DNA from: Achatina immaculata
Lineage: Eukaryota > Mollusca > Gastropoda > Stylommatophora > Achatinidae
DNA: 64,000 nt
Direction: 5' to 3'
Assembly: GCA_009760885.1 (NCBI GenBank)
Contig: CM019693.1
Coordinates: forward strand, 50,615,455-50,679,454
Below the pieces are notes generated by a model. The model was not told where the DNA came from and ran no database searches. It was given only the letters and a program-made list of their open reading frames with translations. This document shows, piece after piece, positions 9,343-19,546 of this stretch; position 1 is the stretch's first letter; every line of letters begins with the position of its first letter. A program made the translations under genes and the position numbers.

Positions 9343-9713
9343 TTTTTAAGCAATAAAAATTGTAAACACAGATGACCACAAATTACTGTATTTGGATCTT
9401 GTATTTGATCTGTATTATATTGTATATCCCCGGGTTTTTCTCTCAGATAATTGATTAATTCTAATGGAGGTTGAATTCCATAACTGTCGAATTAGATTTT
9501 TTCATGGTTATTTTTATACGACGCAACCCAGTGTGTTCCTTTGGTTTCATCTGTTAGATCTCCATCTAAATTCATTATTCCACATTCTTTTTTTCTCGGT
9601 TTTTTAGGTAATTCGGTTCTTATAAACACTCCTTTGAAATTTGGTATTTTTAATTTTTTAACTGCATCTTCAAGTTGATAATTTGAAAGAGGTTCATTTG
9701 GTAAAGTTATCAT
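9333..9713 (-). pseudogene. Adenain-type cysteine protease, one nonsense mutation
   Basis: The 127-codon frame from ATG 9713 carries the adenovirus-protease catalytic order: His in GTHWVA, an acidic residue in FDSYG, and Cys in ICGHLC. Adenain-type proteases cleave capsid precursors during virion maturation and define adintovirus/Polinton elements. A single TAA at 9492-9494, just before FDSYG, separates the His from the other two catalytic residues, so the protein made now would be inactive. Downstream of this stop the frame is clean to 9333. The length is short for the family (often around 200 residues), so the N-terminal part may be small in this clade. The gene overlaps the next gene on the same strand. 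Confidence 0.72.
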
Positions 9714-9729
9714 TTTTTATATAAATAAA
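9714..9729. promoter_or_regulatory. 16-bp divergent promoter between protease and PLA2-like gene
   Basis: The two start codons face away from each other with only 16 bases between them. The gap is pure A/T and contains TATATAAATAA, which is TATA-like on both strands. It also supplies the A-rich start context to both genes. Confidence 0.5.
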
Positions 9730-10263
9730 ATGGAGCTCTATTGTGTAAAATGTAAAAAGAAAACAGAAACTGAAGATTTAGAATATGCAAAAAGCAAAAA
9801 TAACAGAAATATGTTGCAGGGAACTTGTGTTATCTGCGGAACTATAAAAACTAAATTCATTAAAGCTTCAGAAATGTATGACTATGACGGAGGAAACTTG
9901 AATTCTATTATTAATAAACTTCCATTTGAAATGCATTTACCAGGGCATAATTTTACTGGACCTGGAACTAATCTAAAGAAAAGATTAAATCCTGATCTTA
10001 CTCCTAAAGAATGGAGTAAACCAATAAATAGAGTAGATGAAGCATCAATGAATCATGATATTTGTTACTTACAAAACGAAGACAGGAAAACAAGAAATGA
10101 AGTTTGCGATAAAAAGATGTTACAAGATTTAAATATCTTAAATCCTACTATAAGAGAAAGAATTGATAAAGCGATTGTTTATCCTGTTATAAAAGGAAAA
10201 ATGGTTCTAGGTATGGGAGTAAATTTTCCAAAAAGAGCCTCCCGAAATTCAGCAGTGACTTAG
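9730..10263 (+). CDS. Zinc-ribbon plus phospholipase A2-like protein
   Basis: A 177-residue protein. Residues 5-37 have two Cys pairs (CVKC and CVIC) in a small zinc-ribbon-like fold. Residues about 64-125 match the secreted/parvovirus-VP1-type phospholipase A2 core: a calcium-loop GPGT at 77-80 and a catalytic His-Asp at 109-110 in MNHDICY. In other viruses such a domain helps the particle cross an internal membrane, and PLA2-like genes are known in adintovirus-type elements. The frame stays open to TAG at 10261-10263, but the last ten residues look shifted: integrase-type sequence begins in another frame just before this stop. The core itself is intact. Enzyme activity is inferred. Confidence 0.72.
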   Translation: MELYCVKCKKKTETEDLEYAKSKNNRNMLQGTCVICGTIKTKFIKASEMYDYDGGNLNSIINKLPFEMHLPGHNFTGPGTNLKKRLNPDLTPKEWSKPINRVDEASMNHDICYLQNEDRKTRNEVCDKKMLQDLNILNPTIRERIDKAIVYPVIKGKMVLGMGVNFPKRASRNSAVT

Positions 10264-10612
10264 CAGAAGAACTTCATAAACCAGTCATTAAAAAGTTTAG
10301 AAAAAGAAAAGTTATTGTTAAGGGAATTGATCAAATATGGGCTGCTGATTTAGTTGATATGTCTTCTTATTCTAAACAAAATAAAGGATATAAATATATT
10401 TTAACAGTTATTGATGTATTCAGTAAATACGGATGGATGATTCCTGTGAAAACTAAAGATGGAATATCAGTTGCTGAAGCATTTCAAAAGATTAAAGGCA
10501 GAAAACCTGAAAAATTATGGGTGATCCGATTACTTATAAGATCAAAGATTTAAATAATGAAGAAGTTACTGGTTCATTTTATGAAAAGGAATTACAGAAA
10601 AATAAATTTTAA
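10206..10612 (+). pseudogene. Retroviral-like (rve) integrase with internal deletion
   Basis: The frame before 10359 reads LAEELHKPVIKKF, then IWAADLVDM with the first catalytic Asp, then KGYKYILTVIDVFSKYGW, as in Polinton integrases. After EKLWV at about 10520 the sequence jumps straight to the C-terminal module DPITYKIKDLNNEEV ... SFYEKELQK, in another frame, ending at TAA 10610-10612. The region that should hold the second Asp and the Glu of the DDE triad is missing (roughly 130-170 residues in relatives). The join lies in TGGGTGAT, a short stretch that could be shared by both original edges. No start codon is evident; the 5' end overlaps the PLA2-like frame. Confidence 0.78.
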
Positions 10613-10624
10613 TTGAAAACATTT

Positions 10625-12530
10625 TTACCTAACTTTTATCAATCCATGGGGAAATGTTCTTATTCCATCTTTTAAAATATATCTTTTATCATCAAATGGA
10701 GATAGTGATTTTTTATTTATTTCATTTATAAACATCTCATGATTATCAGAATTTAGAGTATACATTTTGTGATATCTTTCTTTTCCTGAAAATAAACAGT
10801 TTTTATAATCAATATATTTAATTTCTCTGTCAATGGTTGATTTTGACATTCCTTTTAACCTTTTCTTTTCATCTTCATCTTGTTTTTGAAAACTATATGC
10901 TTTACTTCTTAAACAAACAATTTCTAACATAATCTTTCCATTTAATTCATCTTTAAATTTACCTATTACTTTCTTATTTTTCTCAGAATATAATGGATGA
11001 TTTTTTGGATAATCGCTTGTATCCAAATCATCAAGAATATCTTCTAATTTTTTGTATAAATCATAAGTATAAACATTTAAAATTAATGCATCAGTATCTG
11101 AATATAAAACTTCATTATCAGGAAAATGATTGTTAAATGTATTATAGTAAAAGTCATACATCAATAATTTGCTATAATCTAAAACACACATTCCTGTATA
11201 AATTGGTTTATCAAATTTAATGGAAGGTATAATATTTTGTATGCCAATAAGATTTTTATTAAAAGTTATTTCATCTTTAAATGTTGGTTTAGAAAAATAT
11301 TTAACAGCATCTTTTTCATTACTAACTAATCTTAAATTAACTCTTTCTCTAATATTTTCTAATGTTTTTCCATAGAAAGCATTATTCATTAATTTCCAGA
11401 AATCTTTTTCAAACTCTTTTTCTATTGGGGGTAAGTCAGTTTCTTTCAATCTTTCAATTGAATCAATATATTCATATGGAAAAACACCTTTTTCTTTAAT
11501 AAGTTTGAATAAATTCTCATCAGGAAATTCTTTTTTAAGAACTTTAAAATCTTCATCTAAAAGACTTTGAAATAGTATCAAGAGAATTTGTCATAAATCT
11601 ATAGCTATCTAAAAATCTTAATTTTCTATAATAATTTCCATATTCAATTGAAATATATTCTTCTGAATTTTTTGCTAATACTGTAACTTTTTTTTCGTCA
11701 TTTTCATGTATCATTAATTTTTCAACAATGAAATGAAAATCATAATTTGCACCATTATGAAAGAAAACAGGAATAATTTTTGAAGATTTTCCTTCTTTTG
11801 TATTACAAGATTGACAAGCTGCTCCTCGATATTTTCCATTGAAATGATTGTGTTCTCTTACTTTTGTTTCTTGTGATTTAAAAAATTTTTTTTCACAGAT
11901 TTCATTACAATATTGACAATTATGTGAATTATATATTAAATGTTGATCGGTTGGTTTTTCTATACAAAAATTTTTACATGATTTACATTTATGATTTATT
12001 ATTCTCGTTTTATTTTCTGGAAAGTCTTTTTTACAAATATAACATTTTGTTGCTTCATTAAATTCTTCTTCTTGTTTTTTTGTAAGTTTATTTTTTGATT
12101 TTTTATAATAAATATTTACAGTATAATTACTTATAAATGGAAGTTCAAAATAAGATGATCCTGTTAATGATTTTACTTTTGCAGAGTAAACATCAGTGAA
12201 TACTATTTCACTAAAAGAAAGTCCGCTTCCTCTTTGTTGAAAACTATCAATCCAAGCAATAAAGTTTTGTTTAAATGATTCATAAATATCATTAAATTGA
12301 TTCATAGAATTTAATTGTTGATAACCAGAATTTAAATATACATCATTTTTCTTTTTTAAAATTATATGATTAAAATGACATTTAATATTAAGTTTAAATT
12401 TAATTGGCATATTTTGTTGATTAATATTTCTTACTTCTTCATATATTTTTTGAAAATATTTATCAACATTTATTCCTTCTTCATATATTCTATGTCTAAA
12501 TAAAACATCTTTGAATTTATTTCTGCTCAT
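10625..12530 (-). pseudogene. Protein-primed family B DNA polymerase, deleted and frameshifted
   Basis: The start is ATG 12530 (context CCTTAAAAAATG). The N-terminal 325 residues include a cysteine-rich block (CYICKKDF ... CKSCKNFC ... CQYC) and an exonuclease motif, NGANYDFHFIVEKL. Near 11560-11580 the frame shifts, then continues with KEFPDENLFKLIKEKGVFPYEY. After LPPIEKEF (about 11415) it passes directly to DFWKLMNNAFYGKTLEN, polymerase motif B. Motif C is YSDTD at about 11090. The stretch with motif A (the first metal-binding Asp and the following SLYP-like residues), normally about 200 residues, is absent. The remaining length is about 635 codons against 1,000 or more in relatives. The enzyme would replicate the element by protein priming; this copy cannot. 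Confidence 0.82.
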
Positions 12531-12533
12531 TTT

Positions 12534-12767
12534 TTAAGGAAACATTTTTAATATATTTTTATAATTTTCAAAATAATTTGGATTTCTTTCTTTAAAATTA
12601 TTAAAAGCTTGTTTATATTTTTCTTTATTTTCTTGATAATGTTTTAATTTGTATGGTTTATTACATTCTTTACAACTTGATCTTAACCCATATTTTCCTG
12701 TTTTATCTTTTGCAAAGTTAGTAAAAGATTTATTTATTAAACACATTGAACATATTTTGTGATCCAT
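12534..12767 (-). CDS. Small zinc-binding protein, 77 aa
   Basis: The protein is intact, with two Cys pairs (CSMC near residue 6 and CKEC near residue 33) and a basic middle, FAKDKTGKYGLRSSCKEC, resembling the zinc-ribbon head of endonuclease VII/HNH-like small proteins. No HNH catalytic residues follow; the C-terminal half is a Lys/Tyr/Asn-rich helix. It starts at ATG 12767 and ends 3 bases before the polymerase start, so both were probably transcribed together. The function is not known. Confidence 0.6.
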   Translation of the reverse strand: MDHKICSMCLINKSFTNFAKDKTGKYGLRSSCKECNKPYKLKHYQENKEKYKQAFNNFKERNPNYFENYKNILKMFP

Positions 12768-13129
12768 TTTATTAACATTGTTTTTTTATTATTTATTTTA
12801 TTTTCTTTATTTTTTTTTCTTTTATTTTTTTAATTTAATTTTTTTTATTTTTTATTTTTATTTTTTTAATTTTATCGTTATGATGAAACGTAAAAATATA
12901 CTCTTTTTTTATTATTATTTTAAAAAATAATGGAGGGGCAAATACATAAAATTAGTTCAAAATATGTATATATTTTTTACAAAAATAAAAAAATTTTAAA
13001 TATTAAAAATACTCTCAATTAAAAAATTTTTTTATTTTATTTGTTTGTAGTTACTATAATAGGGAGTAGTCGCACTTTTTAAAAAATAATAATAAATTTT
13101 TAATGAGTGCGCTCATCCCCCGTTTTTGA
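12768..13129. other. Extremely AT-rich right end of the element, no gene
   Basis: Long T runs and A runs fill 12780-13110. A sharp change to mixed composition follows at about 13110-13130, just before the 46-bp array. The stretch GAGTGCGCTCATCCCCC at about 13100 is the last feature before the change and could belong to the element terminus. No matching inverted repeat was found on the left side. Confidence 0.45.
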
Positions 13130-14550
13130 CAACTACTGGCATAATAGACAAGCTAGTTTTACTCTTAGCCAGCATCAATTACAAGTATAATAGACGGGCT
13201 AGTTTTACTCTTAGCCAGCATCTAGTAACAGGTATAATAGACAGGCTAGTTTTACTCTTAGCCAGCATCTAGTAACAGGTATAATAGACAGGCTAGTTTT
13301 ACTCTTAGCCAGCATCAATTACAAGTATAATAGACAGGCTAGTTTTACTCTTAGCCAGCATCAATTACAAGTATAATAGACAGGCTAGTTTTACTCTTAG
13401 CCAGCATCAATTACAAGTATAATAGACAGGCTAGTTTTACTCTTAGCCAGCATCAATTACAAATATAATAGACAGGCTAGTTTTACTCTTAGCCAGCATC
13501 ATTACAAGTATAATAGACAGGCTAGTTTTACTCTTAGCCAGCATCAATTACAAGTATAATAGACAGGCTAGTTTTACTCTTAGCCAGCATCAATTACAGG
13601 TATAATAGACGGGCTAGTTTTACTCTTAGCCAGCATCTAGTAACAGGTATAATAGACGGGCTAGTTTTACTCTTAGCCAGCATCAATTACAAGTATAATA
13701 GACGGGCTAGTTTTACTCTTAGCCAGCATCAGTTACAAGTATAATAGACAGGCTAGTTTTACTCTTAGCCAGCATCAGTTACAAGTATAATAGACAGGCT
13801 AGTTTTACTCTTAGCCAGCATCAATTACAAGTATAATAGACGGGCTAGTTTTACTCTTAGCCAGCATCAATTACAAGTATAATAGACGGGCTAGTTTTAC
13901 TCTTAGCCAGCATCAGTTACAAGTATAATAGACAGGCTAGTTTTACTCTTAGCCAGCATCAGTTACAAGTATAATAGACAGGCTAGTTTTACTCTTAGCC
14001 AGCATCAATTACAAGTATAATAGACGGGCTAGTTTTACTCTTAGCCAGCATCAATTACAAGTATAATAGACGGGCTAGTTTTACTCTTAGCCAGCATCAA
14101 TTACAAGTATAATAGACGGGCTAGTTTTACTCTTAGCCAGCATCAATTACAAGTATAATAGACGGGCTAGTTTTACTCTTAGCCAGCATCAATTACAAGT
14201 ATAATAGACGGGCTAGTTTTACTCTTAGCCAGCATCAATTACAAGTATAATAGACGGGCTAGTTTTACTCTTAGCCAGCATCAATTACAAGTATAATAGA
14301 CGGGCTAGTTTTACTCTTAGCCAGCATCAATTACAAGTATAATAGACGGGCTAGTTTTACTCTTAGCCAGCATCAATTACAAGTATAATAGACAGGCTAG
14401 TTTTACTCTTAGCCAGCATCAATTACAAGTATAATAGACAGGCTAGTTTTACTCTTAGCCAGCATCAATTACAAGTATAATAGACAGGCTAGTTTTACTC
14501 TTAGCCAGCATCTAGTAACAGGTACAATAGACAAGCTAGTTTTACTCTCT
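13130..14550 (+). repeat. 46-bp minisatellite, about 30 copies (array 1)
   Basis: Direct head-to-tail repeats beginning CAGCATCAATTACAAG and containing GGGCTAGTTTTACTCTTAG. Units vary at a G/A site (GACGGG or GACAGG) and at CAATTACAAG versus CTAGTAACAGG. There are no spacers. The last units diverge and lead into a reverse transcriptase fragment, exactly as in array 2. Confidence 0.95.
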
Positions 14551-14582
14551 CAGGTCTAGAAAAACTTTCTGACAAGTGAGGC

Positions 14583-15290
14583 ATGTACTATTTTAGGTCT
14601 TGTAATACGGCAAGATTTCAAAAAGGGAGAAACTGTCTTTACCAGATCTTTATTCCAAGAATAATACTTGAACATACTGAAAAGCAAAAACCATTAATCC
14701 TGAACTTCATAGATTTTAAAAAGGCATTTGATAGCATACACAGAGATTCATTGTGGAGAATCTTAAGAATATATGGAATACCATCTAAAATTGTCAGCAT
14801 CATTATAGACCTCAACAACAGATATATTTGTGTAGTCAACACAGAAGAAGGAATGAGTGAAAGGCTCCAGATTGAAACAGGTGTGAAACAAGGATGTATA
14901 TTATCTCCCTTGCTTTTTGAAATTGCCTTAGACTTCATAGATAAAATGGGCATTGATTGGGTACATGGGACCCTACTAGAAGCTCTTGATTTTGCAAATG
15001 ACATAACTCTTATCATTAACAGTGTGAAATCAATGCAAGAAAAAAACAGATTCCTTGACTTCACTGGCTAGTAAAATAGGACTTGAAATTAACAAAGACA
15101 AAACAAAAATAATGAAAGTTCCCATTAATCAGGAAGGAAAAATATACGTAGAAGGAACAGCTTTGAAGAATTAAACCATTTTGCATACCTCTGCAGCTGC
15201 ATAGACCAGGATGGTGACACCAGAAAGAAAGTTAGAATTGCAAAAGCAGCATTGACCTTCAGGAATCTTGAGAACATATGACAGTCACTT
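14583..15290 (+). pseudogene. Non-LTR retrotransposon reverse transcriptase fragment (copy A)
   Basis: The fragment encodes FIDFKKAFDSIHRDSLWRIL, TGVKQGCILSPLLFEIALDF and then LEALDFANDITLI, which are reverse transcriptase motifs A, B' and C in order. The catalytic motif C should read F/Y-A-D-D but reads FAND, so one catalytic Asp is replaced. The frame breaks at 15071; the following KIGLEINKDKTKIMK belongs to the same protein. The 5' part and endonuclease are absent. It sits directly behind the 46-bp array in both copies. Confidence 0.8.
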
Positions 15291-15381
15291 TAAAAAAGTT
15301 TACTGACTCATGACATAACTGTTTACATGTAAGACATTGAAATAGCATGCTAACTCATGACATGATTGTTACGTGTCCCAG

Positions 15382-15546
15382 GACAGTGGCTGCTACCAGA
15401 CTTAATGAACACAGCAGCAGAAGTCACAGCATCCTGTTGCTGAAAGTTCACCGCAGGGTCAAGATGAAGCAGTACGTGGGCAAGGTTTACCTCATTGACC
15501 TGGCTGGCTCGGAGGACAACAGACGGACAGGAAACAAGGGCATCAG
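15382..15546 (+). CDS. KIF22: KIF22 exon, motor domain switch I/II (copy A)
   Basis: The acceptor is TGTCCCAG and the donor GTGATT. The 165-base exon encodes [19 protein letters not shown], the kinesin NxxSSRSH switch I motif, and [19 protein letters not shown], switch II DLAGSE followed by the NRRTGNKG signature specific to KIF22-type kinesins. These loops sense ATP hydrolysis and control microtubule binding. The exon ends in AG, so the next begins with the third base of an Arg codon, as the exon at 21355 does. A second, nearly identical copy lies at 20523. Confidence 0.9.
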
Positions 15547-15765
15547 GTGATTTTATATTTCTGTTAACACTCATTGTAAGTACTGTGCTCATGTCAACAT
15601 GTTGTTAGAAGTTGGTCAGAAGTGTCTTAATGTGGTCAAAGATCTGTTTGTTTCTGTTTTTTTTTCAGTTAACATTTTGAAATGTTGCTTTGATAATATC
15701 TTTGACAGGAAAACTCTGCTAGTCTAGTCTTATATATGTCACTCGCTCAGTTGATCTAGTCTTAT

Positions 15766-16497
15766 ACAGCATCAATTACAAGTATAATAGACGGGCTAGT
15801 TTTACTCTTAGCCAGCATCAATTACAAGTATAATAGACGGGCTAGTTTTACTCTTAGCCAGCATCAGTTACAAGTATAATAGACAGGCTAGTTTTACTCT
15901 TAGCCAGCATCAGTTACAAGTATAATAGACAGGCTAGTTTTACTCTTAGCCAGCATCAATTACAAGTATAATAGACGGGCTAGTTTTACTCTTAGCCAGC
16001 ATCAATTACAAGTATAATAGACGGGCTAGTTTTACTCTTAGCCAGCATCAATTACAAGTATAATAGACGGGCTAGTTTTACTCTTAGCCAGCATCAATTA
16101 CAAGTATAATAGACGGGCTAGTTTTACTCTTAGCCAGCATCAATTACAAGTATAATAGACGGGCTAGTTTTACTCTTAGCCAGCATCAATTACAAGTATA
16201 ATAGACGGGCTAGTTTTACTCTTAGCCAGCATCAATTACAAGTATAATAGACGGGCTAGTTTTACTCTTAGCCAGCATCAATTACAAGTATAATAGACGG
16301 GCTAGTTTTACTCTTAGCCAGCATCAATTACAAGTATAATAGACAGGCTAGTTTTACTCTTAGCCAGCATCAATTACAAGTATAATAGACAGGCTAGTTT
16401 TACTCTTAGCCAGCATCAATTACAAGTATAATAGACAGGCTAGTTTTACTCTTAGCCAGCATCTAGTAACAGGTACAATAGACAAGCTAGTTTTACT
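15766..16497 (+). repeat. 46-bp minisatellite, about 16 copies (array 2)
   Basis: The unit is the same as in array 1 and so is the downstream flank. It begins abruptly inside sequence that follows the copy A exon (join near 15767, within CATATAC/TATACAGCATC), so this marks the start of a second copy of the whole array-RT-exon block with fewer repeat units. Confidence 0.95.
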
Positions 16498-16529
16498 CTC
16501 TCAGGTCTAGAAAAACTTTCTGACAAGTG

Positions 16530-17230
16530 AGGCATGTACTAGTTTAGGTCTTGTAATACGGCAAGATTTCAAAAAGGGAGAAACTGTCTTTACCAGATCT
16601 TTATTCCAAGAATAATACTTGAACATACTGAAAAGCAAAAACCATTAATCCTGAATTTCATAGATTTTAAAAAGGCATTTGATAGCATACACAGAGATTC
16701 ATTGTGGAGAATCTTAAGAATATATGGAATACCATCTAAAATTGTCAACATCATTATAGCCCTCTACAACAGATATATTTGTGTAGTCAACACAGAAGAA
16801 GGAAAGAGTGAATGGTTCCAGATTGAAACAGCTGTGAAACAAGGATGTATATTATCTCCCTTGCTTTTTGAAATTGCTGCATAGATAAAATGAGCATTGA
16901 TTGGGTACATGGGACCCTACTAGAAGCTCTTGATTTTGCAAATGACTTAACTCTTATCATTGACAGTGTGAAATCAGTGCAAGAAAAAAACAGATTCCCT
17001 GACTTCACTGGCTAGTAAAATAGGACTTGAAATTAACAAGGACAAAACAAAAATAATGAAAGTTCCCATTAATCAGGAAGGAAAAATATACGTGGAAGGA
17101 ACAGCTTTGAAGAAGTCAACCATTTTGCATACCTCTGCAGCTACATAGACCAGGATGGTGACAGCAGGAAGGAAGTTAGAATTGCAAAACAGCATTGACC
17201 TTCAAGAATCTTGAGAACATAGTCACTTTG
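16530..17230 (+). pseudogene. Non-LTR reverse transcriptase fragment (copy B)
   Basis: Second copy of the fragment at 14583, with a few percent differences: a broken LLFEIAA stop near 16884 (small deletion), and again an Asn in place of the catalytic Asp (DFANDLTL). Sharing the FAND change shows the copies derive from the same dead fragment. Confidence 0.78.
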
Positions 17231-18140
17231 AAAAAGTTTACTGACTCATGACATAACTGTTTACATGTAAGACATTGAAATAGCATGCTAACTCATGACA
17301 TAACTTGTTACATGTAAGAATGAATGAATGAATAATCTTTATTTTTCAAGGGTAAAGAATTGGGCGCGCAGGCCCGTCTTACATTCTGCCCTTCATCACT
17401 CCATCTTTCATTCTTCCCACACACTTGATTTAGTACAAAAATACAAATTAAATTAGTAAAAACATATCAAAAGAGTGTAAGATTTAACTACTACATTCAA
17501 GGTAAAAGAGAAGAAGTAATTAACCTAATAAAATAGCACTCACACACACATACACACGCAGACATATACATAAATAAAAATACATTGTAAATCATCTTCT
17601 AACATATGTTTTTTTTTAACAAACATTAAAATAATTTCTAACAATATCTAACAAGTTGCTTTTCTAACTATGTCATTGAAGTATTTGATGGTTTACGAGC
17701 CATGTGTTGAGAGAGTGCTGGCTATTTTATGGAGGCATATAATTACAAGCAAGTAAATAATGAAACAGGTTTGAGTTAAAGGATGAAGTATTACCAATGG
17801 ATTTTAAATTGTAGGGGAGGGTGTTCCAGAGCTGTACTGCAGAGTATGCAAGGCTTTTCTTGTACAGATCAATCCTGGGTTTAGGAAGAAGACAGTTTTT
17901 TAAAAGCCGGCCATGTTTAGTGTTATACGTAAACAGTGACCACAAGTAAGGCAGAGCATTGTGCGACAGAATTCTCTGAACAAACTTAACTTTGTTAAAA
18001 ATGATTCTATTTTTGAGGGGTAGAATTTTGAGTTGTTTGTGTTGATCTACAGTCTGTACTGGGTGTTTGTCACAAATAAGATTTAATGCTCGCTTGTGAA
18101 GTGAGTGGAGCCTTTTTGTGTTTGAGACTGAGCATCTATC

Positions 18141-18842
18141 CTAGATTGTGGAACAGTAATCTAAGTGTGTTTCTATGTGTGATATGTAGTATATTTTTCT
18201 TGTGTCTTTGTCGATAAAGTATTTAATTTTGGCTAATTGGTAAACTTTCTGTGCAGTCAAATTTGTTAGGTTATGTATGTGAGAATTCCAAGTTAAATGC
18301 TGATCAATGATGAGTCCTGGGGATTTATGTTCATGAACATTTTCTATTGCCTTAGTCCCAGCACAAAGCTGTAGTGAAGTTTTAGTTGCATTTTGCAGTT
18401 TCTGTCTTGTAGTGATGAGCATGGATTTTGTTTTGTTGGTGTTTATCAACATACCATTTTTATTACTCCATTTAATCAAACTGTTTATATCATTTTGGAG
18501 CGTTGTCTATAGTTTATTGATGTCATATTCACTATTGTAAACAGTACAGTCGTCAGCGAAAAGATCACATGAAGAGTGCTTTAAATGTAGTGGTAGGTCG
18601 TTAATATAGATAGCAAAGAGAAGAGGACCAAGAATGGAGCCTTGAGGAATATCGGTATCAACCACAGACGAGCCAGATATTTTGTTTCTAAAGCAAACTA
18701 CTTGTTTTCTACCTGAGAGAAAAGATGTAATACATTTTGTTAGGTCAGGGTGTAATCTATAGCCTTCCAGCTTTTTTGCAAGAATTTCATGATCAATCAT
18801 ATCAAAGGCTTTCTTAAAATCAACAAAGACAGCACCACACAA
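18141..18842 (-). pseudogene. Non-LTR reverse transcriptase, partial (duplicate)
   Basis: First of the two internal copies. It shows DFKKAFDMIDHEIL (motif A region), PQGSILGPLLFAIYIND (motif B') and LFADDCTVYN (motif C with intact FADD). A TAG in the frame separates it from the following IKWSNKNGMLINTNKTK, where the thumb region continues. It is cut at its 5' end by the duplication join at about 18860. Downstream (17727-17945) the same protein's tail is recognisable by SAVQLWNTLPYNLK. Confidence 0.75.
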
Positions 18843-19546
18843 TTTGTCATCATTTATATTAGTAAAAACATATCAAAAGAGTGTAAGATTTAACTACTAC
18901 ATTCAAGGTAAAAGAGAAGAAGTAATTAACCTAATAAAATAGCACTCACACACACATACACACGCAGACATATACATAAATAAAAATACATTGTAAATCA
19001 TCTTCTAACATATGTTTTTTTTTAACAAACATTAAAATAATTTCTAACAATATCTAACAAGTTGCTTTTCTAACTATGTCATTGAAGTATTTGATGGTTT
19101 ACGAGCCATGTGTTGAGAGAGTGCTGGCTATTTTATGGAGGCATATAATTACAAGCAAGTAAATAATGAAACAGGTTTGAGTTAAAGGATGAAGTATTAC
19201 CAATGGATTTTAAATTGTAGGGGAGGGTGTTCCAGAGCTGTACTGCAGAGTATGCAAGGCTTTTCTTGTACAGATCAATCCTGGGTTTAGGAAGAAGACA
19301 GTTTTTTAAAAGCCGGCCATGTTTAGTGTTATACGTAAACAGTGACCACAAGTAAGGCAGAGCATTGTGCGACAGAATTCTCTGAACAAACTTAACTTTG
19401 TTAAAAATGATTCTATTTTTGAGGGGTAGAATTTTGAGTTGTTTGTGTTGATCTACAGTCTGTACTGGGTGTTTGTCACAAATAAGATTTAATGCTCGCT
19501 TGTGAAGTGAGTGGAGCCTTTTTGTGTTTGAGACTGAGCATCTATC

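Larger units (their letters stand above)
1610..13110. mobile_element. Endogenous Polinton/Maverick (adintovirus-like) element, degraded
   Basis: The block is very AT-rich and densely packed with short intergenic gaps, unlike everything to its right. It carries the diagnostic set for this virus/transposon class: A32-type packaging ATPase, penton and major capsid proteins, adenain-type protease, retroviral-like integrase and protein-primed family B polymerase. A PLA2-like gene and a cluster of small structural-type proteins complete it. Known Polintons are 15-20 kb with terminal inverted repeats; here the visible part is about 11 kb because of internal deletions in polymerase and integrase, and no terminal repeat was found, so the outer limits are approximate. 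At least eight genes carry lesions (listed per gene), so it cannot move or make particles by itself. The adjacent KIF22 exons place it in a host chromosome, not in a free viral genome. Confidence 0.85.

Noticed and set aside
1080..13110. Terminal inverted repeats of the virus-like element
   Set aside because: Comparing the left AT-rich flank with the reverse complement of 12.8-13.1 kb by eye gave no convincing match.
15350..15592. Antisense frame over the KIF22 exon
   Set aside because: Shadow of the conserved sense exon.
13130..16500. 46-bp arrays as a CRISPR
   Set aside because: Units follow each other without spacers, and the surroundings are animal genes and transposons.
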